Shown here piece after piece: positions 51,726 through 62,446 of a stretch of DNA of 64,000 bases (the first letter of the stretch is position 1; every line of letters begins with the position of its first letter). The translations under genes were made by a program, and so were the position numbers. Under the pieces are notes generated by a model that saw only the letters and a list, made by a program, of their open reading frames with translations, was not told the origin of the DNA and did not search any database. The stretch comes from Panagrolaimus kolymaensis (taxonomy: Eukaryota; Nematoda; Chromadorea; Rhabditida; Panagrolaimidae). The stretch spans positions 1,911,672 through 1,975,671 of the forward strand of contig JAJQJQ010000050.1 in assembly GCA_028622995.1 (NCBI GenBank), in the 5' to 3' direction.

Positions 51726-52328
51726 TCATTCTTCATTACTTGATTTATTTTTCTTCGAAGGACTTAACATTAAAAATTGATTCGAAAAAGTACTATCTTC
51801 TTTTTCCTTAAGGTCATAAAAAAGATTTGAATTTTCTGGTAATAATGTAGATACAGAAGCCCATATAAAATTGAAATTTGGTCGTGATATAGGATCACGG
51901 TGCCAGCCTAAAAACATATTTTCTATTTAATAAATGTTTTCAAAAACCCACTAACATTTGTACATTAAAGTTGCAAGCCTCTGAGGAGTTTGCGGGAGCC
52001 ATTCTGTTATTTGTAACCGATCCCCTCTCTCTAAAAAATCTGCAAGTGAAAAGGGTGTAAGTTTAGGAATTTGAGCTTTATATGGATGTTCCATTATGGA
52101 ATTAAACATTTCCCAAATAAGTACACCATAACTCCAAGCATCCGAGCTTTCTGAATTAATTAATGTTGGATAGTTTTCAGGATTTAGTAATTCTATAGCT
52201 GCATGAGTTATTGTTCCCTAAAAATGGCACCAGATTTAATTTAAAAGCTTCCACCGGTGTAAATAAACTCAAACCCGGAGAGTGACTAAAAGATGCTGGA
52301 ATTGAATCCAATGAATAACCAGAAGAAA
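51726..52328 (-). pseudogene. truncated tyrosine-kinase-like gene, C-lobe only
   Basis: Three exons (52255-52328, 51956-52217, 51726-51907) join in phase and have no stop until 51726. They read YSLDSIPASFSHSPGLSLFT, then GTITHAAIELLNP (the slot of PVRWMAPE in active kinases), SDAWSYGVLIWEMF (subdomain IX), and CWHRDPISRPNF (subdomain XI), then a polar tail. The N-lobe, HRD and DFG parts are not present up to the next gene at 53193; direct repeat copy 3 lies in their place. Either the 5' part was lost when the repeats moved in, or an unusual upstream exon escaped me. Labelled pseudogene for the missing catalytic half. Confidence 0.6.
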
Positions 52329-52367
52329 CTGAAATTTTTTATTATAATAATAATCTAAAATCTCTAA

Positions 52368-52760
52368 AAACTTCAAAAATTTACGGCTTGAAATATCTTC
52401 TTCAACGGCAAGTTTTTAACTATTTAACAAAACTAAAAAAAATTAAATATTCAAAAAATGAAATAAAAAAAGTTTATTCACCACTGTCATGGGGGAAAAA
52501 AGCGGAATAAGAAAACTAAAAAAATATCACTTTTTCTTTTTAGTTTTAAACATTGCGATCGATATTTTTGTGTTTTCGCGATTTTTTTCAAACAAAAAAT
52601 AAAAGAAAAATATAGAGACATCGATTTTTTTGGCTAAGCTTTTCATAGTTTGAATTAAAGTATTTTGTTTTTTTAATCGCATCTTTTTTTACAATTTTAC
52701 TGAAATATTTGGATGTTCAGAAAGTTCTGTCGCCGTTAATACCAACTACAAAACACATTG
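52368..52760. repeat. ~335-bp direct repeat, copy 3 of 3 (with 60-bp extension)
   Basis: Same order as copies 1 and 2. It lies immediately upstream (minus-strand sense) of the first surviving kinase exon. Confidence 0.8.
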
Positions 52761-53192
52761 TAATAGTTGCATTACGTATTTTGATATAAACTGCCTATGC
52801 AAATTACAGAAAAACGAGCAGATTTCACCAAGAAAAAATAACTCAAAAAAGCTTACGTTTAAAAAGGTGATAAAGTAAAAGAGTGCATATTTGAGTTGAT
52901 TGTGCTTCACTTTTGTTAAGAGTTTCATTTGCGTTAAATCAAAATAGAAATTTAAGAAAAGGATTAAAATTTGAGCGGAAAATTTTTTCAGATAAAATCC
53001 TTTTTAATTTTTTTTTCCGCCGCATTGGAAGGTGTTATAAATATTATTTGCTATCCATTTTCACTTTTTTTTATCACTTTTAGTGTTAAAAAATTCTTAA
53101 TCTTTTCTTATCTTTTCAACGAGTCTCATTTTTGCAGAAACAAAAAATTCATACAATATTAATTTTTTTTCTCGTTTACACTTGTTGTAAAA

Positions 53193-56100
53193 ATGGTGAT
53201 TTTTTTTATTTTTTTTACTTTTTTATCTTGCCTTTGTAAAGGTAAAAAAGTGATAATATGCGATTTAGTTACAAATATCACTTTGCATGAAAATGATATT
53301 GTCTTTATTGAATCCTTTGGATTTCCATATTCATTTGCAAATGAAACAAATCTAAATAATTTAACAATAAATATATTTCCCGATTTCAAAGGAGATGTAA
53401 GCGTTAATTATTTTATCACCCTCAAATACAGTTTTTTCTTTTGTTTACACCTTTTGCTATGTTTTAGGCCCTTATGTCATTAACTATAGGTCTAACAAGC
53501 GGCCAGATCGCGTATGATTGTTCTTTAATAAATTATTTTGAAACTTTTAAACAAATGTAGGTCCTTTCTAAAAGGCGCGCAGGTCCATGTTAAAAAAGGA
53601 AGGACAAGCACGTTTTTTTTTAACAACCAAAATGTATCTGCATAATGATGAAAAAAAATCGTTTTAGTAATTATATAGATAGTCTGCCATATTTATATAT
53701 TACAAACAGTTCTTCTCTTACTTTTATGTGTCAATCCCTAAACAATGATGTTAATTATCTTTCGTTTCAAGGCTTCGTTAGTTATGAAAAAAATGATACA
53801 AATGGATGCAGTTTAACAAATATTAGCCAACCTTTATTTCTTGGTGATGATAGCGAAGTCGCTTATATTATAGCATTGGATTATTCAAATATTTTCAACA
53901 GTAGTAATTGTTCATGGAATTTTATTGCCCCCAAAGATTTTGGATTTAAATTTACCTCTTTTACTAATATTTCCGGAACAACGATAATTGTAAAAAATAG
54001 CAGCGATTACATTATTACTGAGTATGTTTTTTTTTCTTCGATGGCAAAATTTACACCGCTAAAAATTTTTAAATTATTTATTTTTATAGCATTTTTACAC
54101 AACCAAACCGGCCTTATTATAATGTTGATCATAATATTACAATAAATTTTGAAAAGAAGCCTTGGTCAAAAAATTTTGCTGCACTTATTAGTATTGTCAA
54201 AAAAGAACCTATTCGAAATCTTGGAGAATGTTTAACTGAAAAACTGCCAGGTTATTTAACTTGGTCAACGTCTTTTTATCCCAATAATATTTTGTGCAAT
54301 TTTTCCATAACAATTTTACAAAATCATCAATTATTTGTTTCTTATGATAACGTTCTGCCAGAATTAGAAGCGCAGGCTGATACTATTTCACTCACAATTG
54401 ATGATGATATCGATAATAGAATTATTTTCAACACCTATGGCAAAAGTGTCTTCCCTGCAAGCGAAAATGGAAAAACTAAAACACTTTATTGGGAATTTAT
54501 AAGTGATGGGAGTGTAATAACGCAAGGGTTTTCAATTGATTTCATTTCATATGGTAAGCATGAAAATTTTCTATATTTCATATGTTTTTTTCATGATTAA
54601 TTTCTTCTTATTCTCGGGATTAAAATAGCATCAAATTCGAGCTTGAGAATAAACTTTTCCGCCACACAGCCTTAATCCATATAATATTTTAGAATGCAAG
54701 TGTAATGAACTTTTAATTGTCGTGCCTTGCAATCATGAATTCTATTATAGTCTAATGGATATTGATAAAAATTTGTGCCACGATGAATATATGTATTATT
54801 ACTGTGCTAATATGAAATGTATTTTTACGGTAAGAATTTTTTAGCGAGTTTAATATTCGTTCCAAAAGTTTTAAATACATTTTAAGATTATTATTAACGA
54901 GACGTGTCCAGAAAAATATATCGTAGCATTATTAAATCTCCTACAAGCCACTCCAGGCAATTCTGTATTTAGACTTATATCAAATAATCAAACTTTGACG
55001 GATTTAAACACATTTGATAATGGTCTAAAATTCTTTTATTTTTATTATCAAATGTATAAAAAATATTTTAGCTGTGGGTTTTGGCTATATTCAACCAAAT
55101 TCTTCTACAACATTTGAATTTTTTTCTGGAAATGCGTTGGAAACTGGCACTTTTATAATGTCATTTCAAGCCTATAATAGTAAGTTTAAATTACTCTTGT
55201 CCATAAGAATTTGTTCCAAATCAAAATTTTCTGAAACTTTTAGACACCATTGTAAATGTTAAAAAATAAAATAGAAGATTTTTTTTTCGACCTCTGATAA
55301 ATATAATAACAAAAACATTTTTCAGAATACAAGATTTTACCCAAAATTATTTTAACTTATAGCTCTCCCATGCTAGCTTTGCGTCTTTTTATGTTGGAAA
55401 TGAATTCACTATTACATATTGAACTTTCTGATGAATTAAAACAAAATAATGACACATTAAAAATGATTAATGTTGGAGATATGTTTCTTCCGTTATCCCT
55501 TCAATTTTATACTGATGTCAATTTAAATCATCCATTAGGAAATAAGTATGTACGCAGGCAGATTTGAGATGTATAAAAGATTATAACAAAATTTTAGTAT
55601 TTCTGCATTAAACTTAGCATCCATGGTTATTCTTATACTAGAAGCTGATCCTCACATTCCTTTAATAGCTAGTGCCAAAAAAGGTAAAGCATTCAAAATT
55701 AATTACGTGATTTTATCCTCAGCAGATCTAAAACGCATCACAAAATATTTTAGCTTCAACGGAAAATTGTTTATTTCATGAATCGTCTTTTTATATTGAT
55801 CATGATTATGCAGAAATATTCAGAAAGGCTCGGTAATTAAATAATGGGGAGAGGCATTCAAAATAGATAAAATCATTTTTGAATTAATTTTTGAATTAAC
55901 GTTTTAAGCTCGTTTGTCCGAAAAAAGAAAACAAGGATTCTTCTTCTTTTTTTTAGTGGAATAGCTAAGATCATTCGCAAATAAAATTAGTTTCCATTTC
56001 CTCGACCGAACTTTTCTGAATAAAAATTAGTTTTTCTATGGTATCCAATCATGAAGGACCATGCAATATGGTTATCGTTAGCACCATTTCACGTTTTATT

Positions 56101-56776
56101 ATTGATACTTTATGGACTACAGCTGAAGAAAATCAAGTTGAAATTTTTAGTGGATTAAATAATTTATCAAAAATATTGGAATTCAAGTAAGTTTTACATG
56201 ACTTCCAAAAAACACAATGGCTAATATTTTTTTATTTGCTTTACAAGCCACATTCCAACCTTGAAATAACATACAAAGTTTTAGTAAAATCGATGCTTCG
56301 CATTGGCAATCATTAGCTTTAACTTCATTATATTATGTTATAAAAATACCTGCAAAAAGCAGCATAGTCATAGAAAGTTACGAATATTCTCCTAATAGTG
56401 GTGATAACTATGATTATAAAGGTATTTTGATCGCAACACCATGTTCATCAATATTAGAAACTCCAAGTTATGGTGAAACAATGGACTATTATCCAACCTA
56501 TGATCCACTTGTTTATATTCTTCAAAATATTACAGTACAGTTTACTGTAATAGATTATGATATTTCCAAAAATGGAACTTTGGGATTTAAAGATGCAAGT
56601 GGGAATATAAAAATGTAAAATTTCGTTAATTACCGTTTTTATTAAAAGTAGAATTTTGTAGGTTAAATGCCACTAAACAATCAATAGAATTTTTTTCAAC
56701 CACTGTTACATTACTTTTTAATGAACCTGAAATTGGTTATAAAGGCGCAATCCTTTATTTAAAAGCGTTTAAATAA
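53193..56776 (+). CDS. large secreted glycoprotein, unknown family (possibly CUB-like repeats)
   Basis: Thirteen exons (53193-53396, 53468-53556, 53668-54021, 54090-54553, 54693-54829, 54887-55022, 55072-55179, 55326-55545, 55598-55683, 55754-55832, 56031-56186, 56285-56614, 56662-56776) join in phase to 825 residues without a stop. The signal peptide is MVIFFIFFTFLSCLCKG. The rest is beta-rich and soluble, with many N-glycosylation sites (NITL, NLTI, NSSS, NISG) and sparse cysteines. Several segments end in a WEF/F..D pattern (TLYWEFISDG, SFQAYN, TVIDYDISKNGTLGF) reminiscent of nematode CUB-like extracellular modules, but this is weak. No TM or anchor. Introns are 49-198 bp. It is convergent with the chemoreceptor gene on its right. 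The gene structure is strong; the function is unknown. Confidence 0.8.
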
Positions 56777-56962
56777 TGCGTTGCATAATTTGTAATAAAC
56801 CACAATAAACACTTGCATTTGATTCGATTGACAAATAAATTTTAAATTTTTTTATTAAATAACACATCATAAATTTTGCAGAGCTACAACTTAACAATTA
56901 GGCCAAAATGTAAAAATTTATTTAAAAGTTATGCAAATTAAAAAACTTAAATTTTGCATAAC

Positions 56963-57967
56963 TCAGATTGGGTGTTTATGTTTAATTTGAATAACACTCG
57001 TAATAACAGAAGAGCGAGGAATTTTCTTCTTAAATAATTCAAATATAAATTTTCTATATGGCTTAATAAAATATAAAGTAGCTATAAAATCCACTAAACA
57101 ATGAGTGGATAATAAACAGAATATAATTATTGAGAAATTTGTTGTTTGATGTATTTGAAAACTAATAAATGTAAAAAATAAAGTTATTGGAGTTAAAAAG
57201 AATGCACATGTAAGAATTATTTGAATTAGAGAAGATAAAATTAAACTATTGTTTGTCTTAGAAAGAATTTTAGATTTATATTTTTTCATTTGATATCGAA
57301 GAAATATTAGAATATAAATTACGAGACAATAACCAGAAAAGCATAGCGCCAAAGTGCCTTTACTTGAAATATTTATGGAACTATAAGGTTCAGCGAACAA
57401 AGTTTTTTCACCAAAATATTCTTCCAAAATGTTATCGTATTCTTTTGCCCATTCTCGAATTTTAATTTCATTTATATCAATAATTTGAATCATAATAATT
57501 ATTATTAGAAGATATGGAATACTTGGCATAAGAAAAGTAAACACGATAGCTTTTTTCAAAGTAAACCATGCCTTTAATTTTGTTGGAAAAACCAATAAAT
57601 ATCGATACGCTAAAGTCAAACATAACCCAAAAAAACAATTTCCACAACAAATTAAAGCCAATACAGCTTCAAAAATGGTACTTCGATAATCTCCGATATA
57701 ACGAAATACTCCAAATTGAATTCCTGCCGGGCCTGGAGAAAATATTAATGGTTTGACTAATCCAATCAAAGTATTAAAGCATAAACTCCAAAAAGAATAA
57801 TTAAAAATTAACCATTTAAATTTTCCAAGTTTTTTTGATTGGGTAAAAATTGCATAAAGCAAAAATGGTGCAATGCACCAACATGAAATTAATGTGACGA
57901 AAGAATAATAATAATAAAAAATTAATAAATTTTCTGATGGCTTTGTTATCAAAGAATTAAATGGCAT
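56963..57967 (-). CDS. nematode-type 7-TM chemoreceptor (SRH/STR superfamily), single exon
   Basis: An uninterrupted 334-residue frame with seven hydrophobic segments. Landmarks: FYYYYSFVTLISCWCIAPFL (TM1), FWSLCFNTLIGLVKPLIFSP (TM2), FGLCLTLAYRYLLVFP in the TM3/loop region, PSIPYLLIIIIMIQI (TM4), and STHCLVDFIATLYFIKPYRK (TM7 with the C-terminal PYR). This layout is that of nematode SRH-like odorant receptors, which signal through G proteins in sensory cilia. Most family members have introns, so the intronless form is unusual. Its 3' end is 186 bp from the convergent secreted-protein gene. The exact subfamily needs a search. Confidence 0.85.
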   Translation of the reverse strand: MPFNSLITKPSENLLIFYYYYSFVTLISCWCIAPFLLYAIFTQSKKLGKFKWLIFNYSFWSLCFNTLIGLVKPLIFSPGPAGIQFGVFRYIGDYRSTIFEAVLALICCGNCFFGLCLTLAYRYLLVFPTKLKAWFTLKKAIVFTFLMPSIPYLLIIIIMIQIIDINEIKIREWAKEYDNILEEYFGEKTLFAEPYSSINISSKGTLALCFSGYCLVIYILIFLRYQMKKYKSKILSKTNNSLILSSLIQIILTCAFFLTPITLFFTFISFQIHQTTNFSIIIFCLLSTHCLVDFIATLYFIKPYRKFIFELFKKKIPRSSVITSVIQIKHKHPI

Positions 57968-59160
57968 AAATATTTGTTTACGTCAGATAAAAAATATGGC
58001 TATCTGTTGGAATTATTAAAAAAACATTCTCAAAATAAGGCTGCTTTCTCCAACTCAAGTGAATTCTGAGAAAAAAAGAAGAAAAAAATAAAGGCAGGTG
58101 TTTTTAAATTCTTTTTTTATGAGATTATGGTTAATAATATGGGGTATTTGGTTTAACAAAAAAATGCTAGCATTTTAAATTTAAAAAATTTGAAAGCATT
58201 TGCCTTTATTTGAATTAATAATATAAACTGTAAAAAAACATAGTTTTTTATTTTTGTAGAAAAAATATAAAAATTAACAAAACTTCTTAGTAATCAAAAT
58301 AAACTTTTGATTTAATGCATTTTACGCAAAAAAGTATTTTATAAAATTTATAATTTAGCGATCTCTTTTAATTGTTAATATTCTGCTTATAATTTTTTCC
58401 GCAATTTGAGCATATCAGGAATGGAACGTACACAAAATTTCAATATCGTTTCTTTATTTTTTAATGTATTACCGAATGATGTGGCATATTTAATTAAGAT
58501 AGTTTTACCTTTGGCTTAATAATTATGAAGTAAAATTCTTGAGGTTTCTGGGTTACGTTTTTGATTTTGTTGATCCCACTTAGGTATTAATACATAAACA
58601 TATTACTTAAATATCAGACAAAAAAACATGAAAAGGTATTAAAAAATTCAAACACAAAAAAAACAATTTTTTCGTTTATTTTTTAAGCAATAATTTTAAT
58701 CAATATTTTTTCTATTATTTTGATAGCAATTTCATACTACAAAAAATGAACTAATGATTGATACTTGAGCTTTTTTTCCACTGAAATAAATTTTTTAAAC
58801 ACAAATAGAAGTGTTTCTATTTTGTAATTTTTATTTATTTATTGAAAAATTACTGCTAAAATTAAGTTTAAATAAAAAATTTTATTGTGTAACATTCTTT
58901 TTATGCCAGATAAAGAGTTCCCGCAATTGGAAGAAGGAAGGCGGTTAAAAAACCGAATTTGCTTTATCGAACATTGGTTAAAATTGCCGCTCACAATAAA
59001 TTAAAAAAATCGTTAATAACAAATCTTTTCGTTAAAGGAGTGACAATTAAAATAATAATTTTTCTTATTCAAATCAAAGATAGTTTAACTATTTATTTTT
59101 ATTTTTCGAGGTGTTCATGTTTGATGTTTGTGATATACAATATCAAACAAGATTTTTAAG
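57968..59160. other. AT-rich spacer
   Basis: Apart from the decayed fragment at 58387-58608, no supported feature. A short frame at 58903 (MPDKEFPQLEEGRRL) is less AT-rich but has no supporting splice structure. Confidence 0.45.
58387..58608 (-). pseudogene. decayed coding fragment, unrecognised
   Basis: The minus-strand frame reads YVYVLIPKWDQQNQKRNPET, continues SRILLHNY, meets one TAA, then AKGKTILIKYATSFGNTLKN and FCVRSIPDMLKLRKKL to a final TAA. The mixed, Pro/Trp/Cys-containing composition is unlike the lysine/phenylalanine shadows nearby, suggesting a former exon. Family unknown. Confidence 0.35.
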
Positions 59161-59655
59161 TTTTAGGCGATAGAAGAAGATTTAGCAACCTATTGGATAA
59201 TCTTGAAGTTTTGGGCCATTAAAGGATCAAGATGCAAATTTTTGATTTTTCAAGGGTATTGGCTATTTTTCAAAAGTTAATGCTGAGGTTTTTTACTATC
59301 CTTATTATTTTTTCCATCTAATTTTACTATTACAATAAGATTTTTCTCCATAACATACCATTTTAATGTCAGCCCATAGCACCAAATATGCATAAAGGTA
59401 TAGCCACCTTATAGAGCCCCTAAATCAAGTATCTATATTTTGGCTAAAAATGTTTTTTGTCTTGGAAATAACTTATGAAAATAATGCAAGAATAGTTGGA
59501 ATTTACTTCTAATAGCAAAAAATAGCCCAAAAGTTGAAAAAACGTAAACGTCAAAAATATCCATTTTTCATCAAAAAATGCATCTTGATCCTTTAATGGC
59601 CCCAAACTTCAAGATTATCCAATAGGTTGCTAAATCTTCTTCTATCGCCTAAAAT
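59161..59655. repeat. foldback element with ~76-bp inverted arms
   Basis: The left arm (59161-59236, TTTTAGGCGATAGAAGAAGA onward) is nearly identical to the reverse complement of the right arm (59579-59655). Weaker pairing extends inward. No coding frame; the target duplication is not clear. Confidence 0.75.
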
Positions 59656-59760
59656 TTTGAAAAAGTTCACCCCCCTAACTCGAGGTATGTACACTAAATC
59701 AAATTAGCATGGAAAGACGAAAGTACGAAAAAATACAAAAAAAAATTCAAAAAATGTTTT

Positions 59761-59832
59761 GAGCGTGGCAGGGGTCGAACCTGCAACCTCTAGGTTCGAA
59801 GCCTAGCGCGCTATCCATTGCGCCACACGCCC
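59761..59832 (-). tRNA. tRNA-Arg (anticodon TCG)
   Basis: 72 nt with no intron. The acceptor stem GGGCGTG/CACGCTC pairs fully with one G-U. The anticodon stem CTAGG/CCTAG encloses CTTCGAA (anticodon TCG, reading CGA). The T arm is GCAGG-TTCGACC-CCTGC, and the A and B boxes are intact. T-runs follow the 3' end for Pol III termination. Confidence 0.95.
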
Positions 59833-59987
59833 GATGGAAACGTTGGAGTGCGTTGCAATAACTACAAAAAGACAAGGACTTTTTCTTTTCTTTTTATCGT
59901 GCGTCCTTTGCACACTCTTCGGACCAAAGCTCCTTTCTTTTTTTCCGCCAACAAAAAAACGCAATTTCTTTTTTTTCTTAAGCCAAA

Positions 59988-62446
59988 GCACTTTTCACCG
60001 ATACCAAAGAAACGCGTATTTTCGGACCAAAAATAATTGAAAAATATGCAACAATAAATTCCTTTATCGCTGTTCGATATGGTTTAATAATGGCTACAGT
60101 AACCACCAAATCAAATATAGGATAAATATGATAATTGCATTGAATATACATTTATAGCAAAGGATAAGGCTGTTTCAGGGTGACAACAAAAAAAAGTTAC
60201 GCAAGCTGGAGTTCCAAAAAAAATTATCATCATTGCAAGTTGAATCATTAAAGTTTTGATTATTATCGCGTGATTTCTTCGCCACGTAAAATTTGTAATT
60301 TTTTGAGCAATTTTTAAACATTGTATATTTTTATATGTAAAATAACAATAACCAAATGTTCGAGTAATAGCATAAATAAAAAATGTGATGGCTGTTGTAA
60401 GAGTCGAAAGGGAAAGTTTTGTGTATAAATCTGTCACACATGGAACTTGCTCACGAAGGAGAGGCTCGGGATTGACGATATTTTCATGTAAAAATTCTAT
60501 TGCTTTTTCAGTCGAGAAAAGATGTCCAAAAACAATAAAAGATAAAATACTGGTTCCAAAAAGGGCAAAATTTGTGCACCCTATTCCAATATACAAATAA
60601 ACTTGTTTCGAAGTTTTATGAGGAATTAAATTTTTTGTTATTGAATAATATCTTTCAATAAATAAACAAAGTAAAATATCTGCGAGAGCCATAATAAAAG
60701 TTAAAAATCCAAAAAATCCTATGTTAGTAAATACAGGATTTGCATATTCTTTTAAATATCCAACACTAATTATTACATTCAATGGCAATAAAATCGTGTG
60801 CTTAAAAGCCATTTTTTATAAGAATCGAGCTTTTTCGATGGATTTTGGGATTTCAAAAAAAATAAATTTCGCAAATTGACTTTTCTTCATTCCTCCTTAG
60901 GTTTTCGAGATCGCTGATGATGAATCTGACCTTAGTTTAATTGGTTTCAAAGCGAAAATTTGAGATCCAGAGGTCTCTAAACGAAAAGTCAACTTTTTAT
61001 TAAGACGCTTTTTTAAAAAACTGTTTAGACCAAAAAATAGCAAAAAATCCACTGATTATTTTTGCAATTGATAACAAAAATACAAGTATAGCATAAAAGG
61101 GCTCATTTAGCCATTTTTATGTACTTTCTGACGGAATTAAATTAAAAACTCAAAGTCTGCCGCCCGACCGGTGCTTTTTTATTCCAGATTCACATTTCCC
61201 ATGAAATTCTGCACTAGAAGAATGAAAATGTTAAAAAAATTTGTTAGCCCCCAAAAATATCTAGACCCCATGAAGGAATTACACCAATATGAGGTATATC
61301 AACAAGTAATTAATAAATACATGTGAAAAATACAAACTCTTAGCAAAAAACGTAGAAAAACTCATTTAATGATTTTACAAATCGATAAAACTTCATGTTG
61401 TTATGCTTTTCGATTTTTCCCACATTTTTAAAGTTTAATAGTAGCAAACGATGCTCGAAAAATTCAAAATTCTAAAAACGTGGTATTTATTTTTAAAACT
61501 CATCATTTTTAGACCTAATTTGGGTCGTAGAAACCGAATTTGATAACCGTTTCTAGGGTTGATAAGCTAAAAAATGGAGTTTTAGCCATATGTATAATTT
61601 CATTTTACCAAAAATTCATAACTCAATAACCAGCTTATGATATATTTTTTTTGTTGTCAAATTCGGTTTCTACGACCCAAATTAGGTCTAGAAATGATGG
61701 GTTTTAAAAATAAATACCATATTTTGACAATTTTGATTTTTTGACCATCATTTGTTACTATTAAACTTTAAAAATGTGGGAAAAATCCAAAAGCCTAACA
61801 ACATGAAGTTTTATCGATTTGTAAAATCATTAAATTAGTTTTTCTACGTTTTTAGTAAGGATTTTGTATTTTTTACATGTATTCATGAATTACTTGTTCA
61901 TATACGTCATATTGGTATACATCATTCATGGAGTCACGGTATTTTTGGGACCTCACAAATTTTTTTTACAATTTCATACCTCTAGTGCAGAATTTGATGG
62001 GAAATGTGAATCTGGAATAAAAAAGCACCGGTCGGGCGGCAGATTTCGTGTTTTAGTCAAGAAACAGTTGAAAAATATATAAAAATGGCTGAATGAGCCA
62101 TTTTATGCTATACTTGTATTTTTGTCATCAATTACAAAAATAATCAGCGTATTTTTTGCTATTTTTTGGTGTAGACAGTTTTTAAAAAAACCGTGTTTTA
62201 AAAAAGTTTACTTTTCATTTGGGACCTCTGGATTTAGTGTTTTTCGCTATGAGACCAATTAAACTAAGGCCAGATTCGTGATCAGCGACCTCGAAAACCC
62301 CTGGGTAATCGAAGAAAAGTCAATTTACGAATTTAAATTTTTTTTGAAATCCCAACTGAAACTCGATTCTTATAAAAAAATGCTTTTTAAATAACATACT
62401 CCATAAATCAAAACCCATTTGCATCACACATGGGCGTATGGGTACC
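59988..62446 (-). pseudogene. 7-TM chemoreceptor (SRH-like) split by a palindromic element and frameshifted
   Basis: The main frame (60111-60812, 233 residues) covers about TM2 to TM6/7: LLPLNVIISVGYLKEY, FIERYYSITKNLIPHKTSKQ and TLMIQLAMMIIFFGTPACVT. At about 60113 the frame breaks; the next frame continues IFDLVVTVAIIKPYRTAIKE to a TAA at 59988, which restores the family's C-terminal KPYR box. At its 5' end the apparent ATG (60810-60812) lies inside the tip of the element at 60806-62386. Reading across the element to 62391-62446 and keeping one TTAA gives in-frame codons ending FDLWSMLFKHT, which align with FWSLCFNT in the neighbouring receptor. TM1 was not found. Two independent lesions make it a pseudogene, unless the frameshift is a sequence error. 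Confidence 0.75.
60806..62386. mobile_element. 1.58-kb palindromic (long-TIR) element bounded by TTAA
   Basis: Two arms of about 740 bp (about 60806-61547 and 61656-62386) are inverted copies of each other at roughly 85% identity, for example TCTGCCGCCCGACCGGTGC against its complement at 62023-62041. A loop of about 110 bp separates them. TTAA sits at both outer edges (60802-60805 and 62387-62390), the target used by piggyBac-type transposases. No transposase frame; the open frame at 61864-62082 is inside the palindrome. Classed as a non-autonomous foldback element; the piggyBac link is inference. Confidence 0.8.

Noticed and set aside
58903..59159. MPDKEFPQLEEGRRL frame and the overlapping LLYRTLVKIAAHN frame
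   Set aside because: Short, no splice continuation in phase and no motif; left as possible debris.
61864..62082. 72-codon frame inside the palindromic element as a transposase
   Set aside because: Not matched in the other arm and has no catalytic motif.
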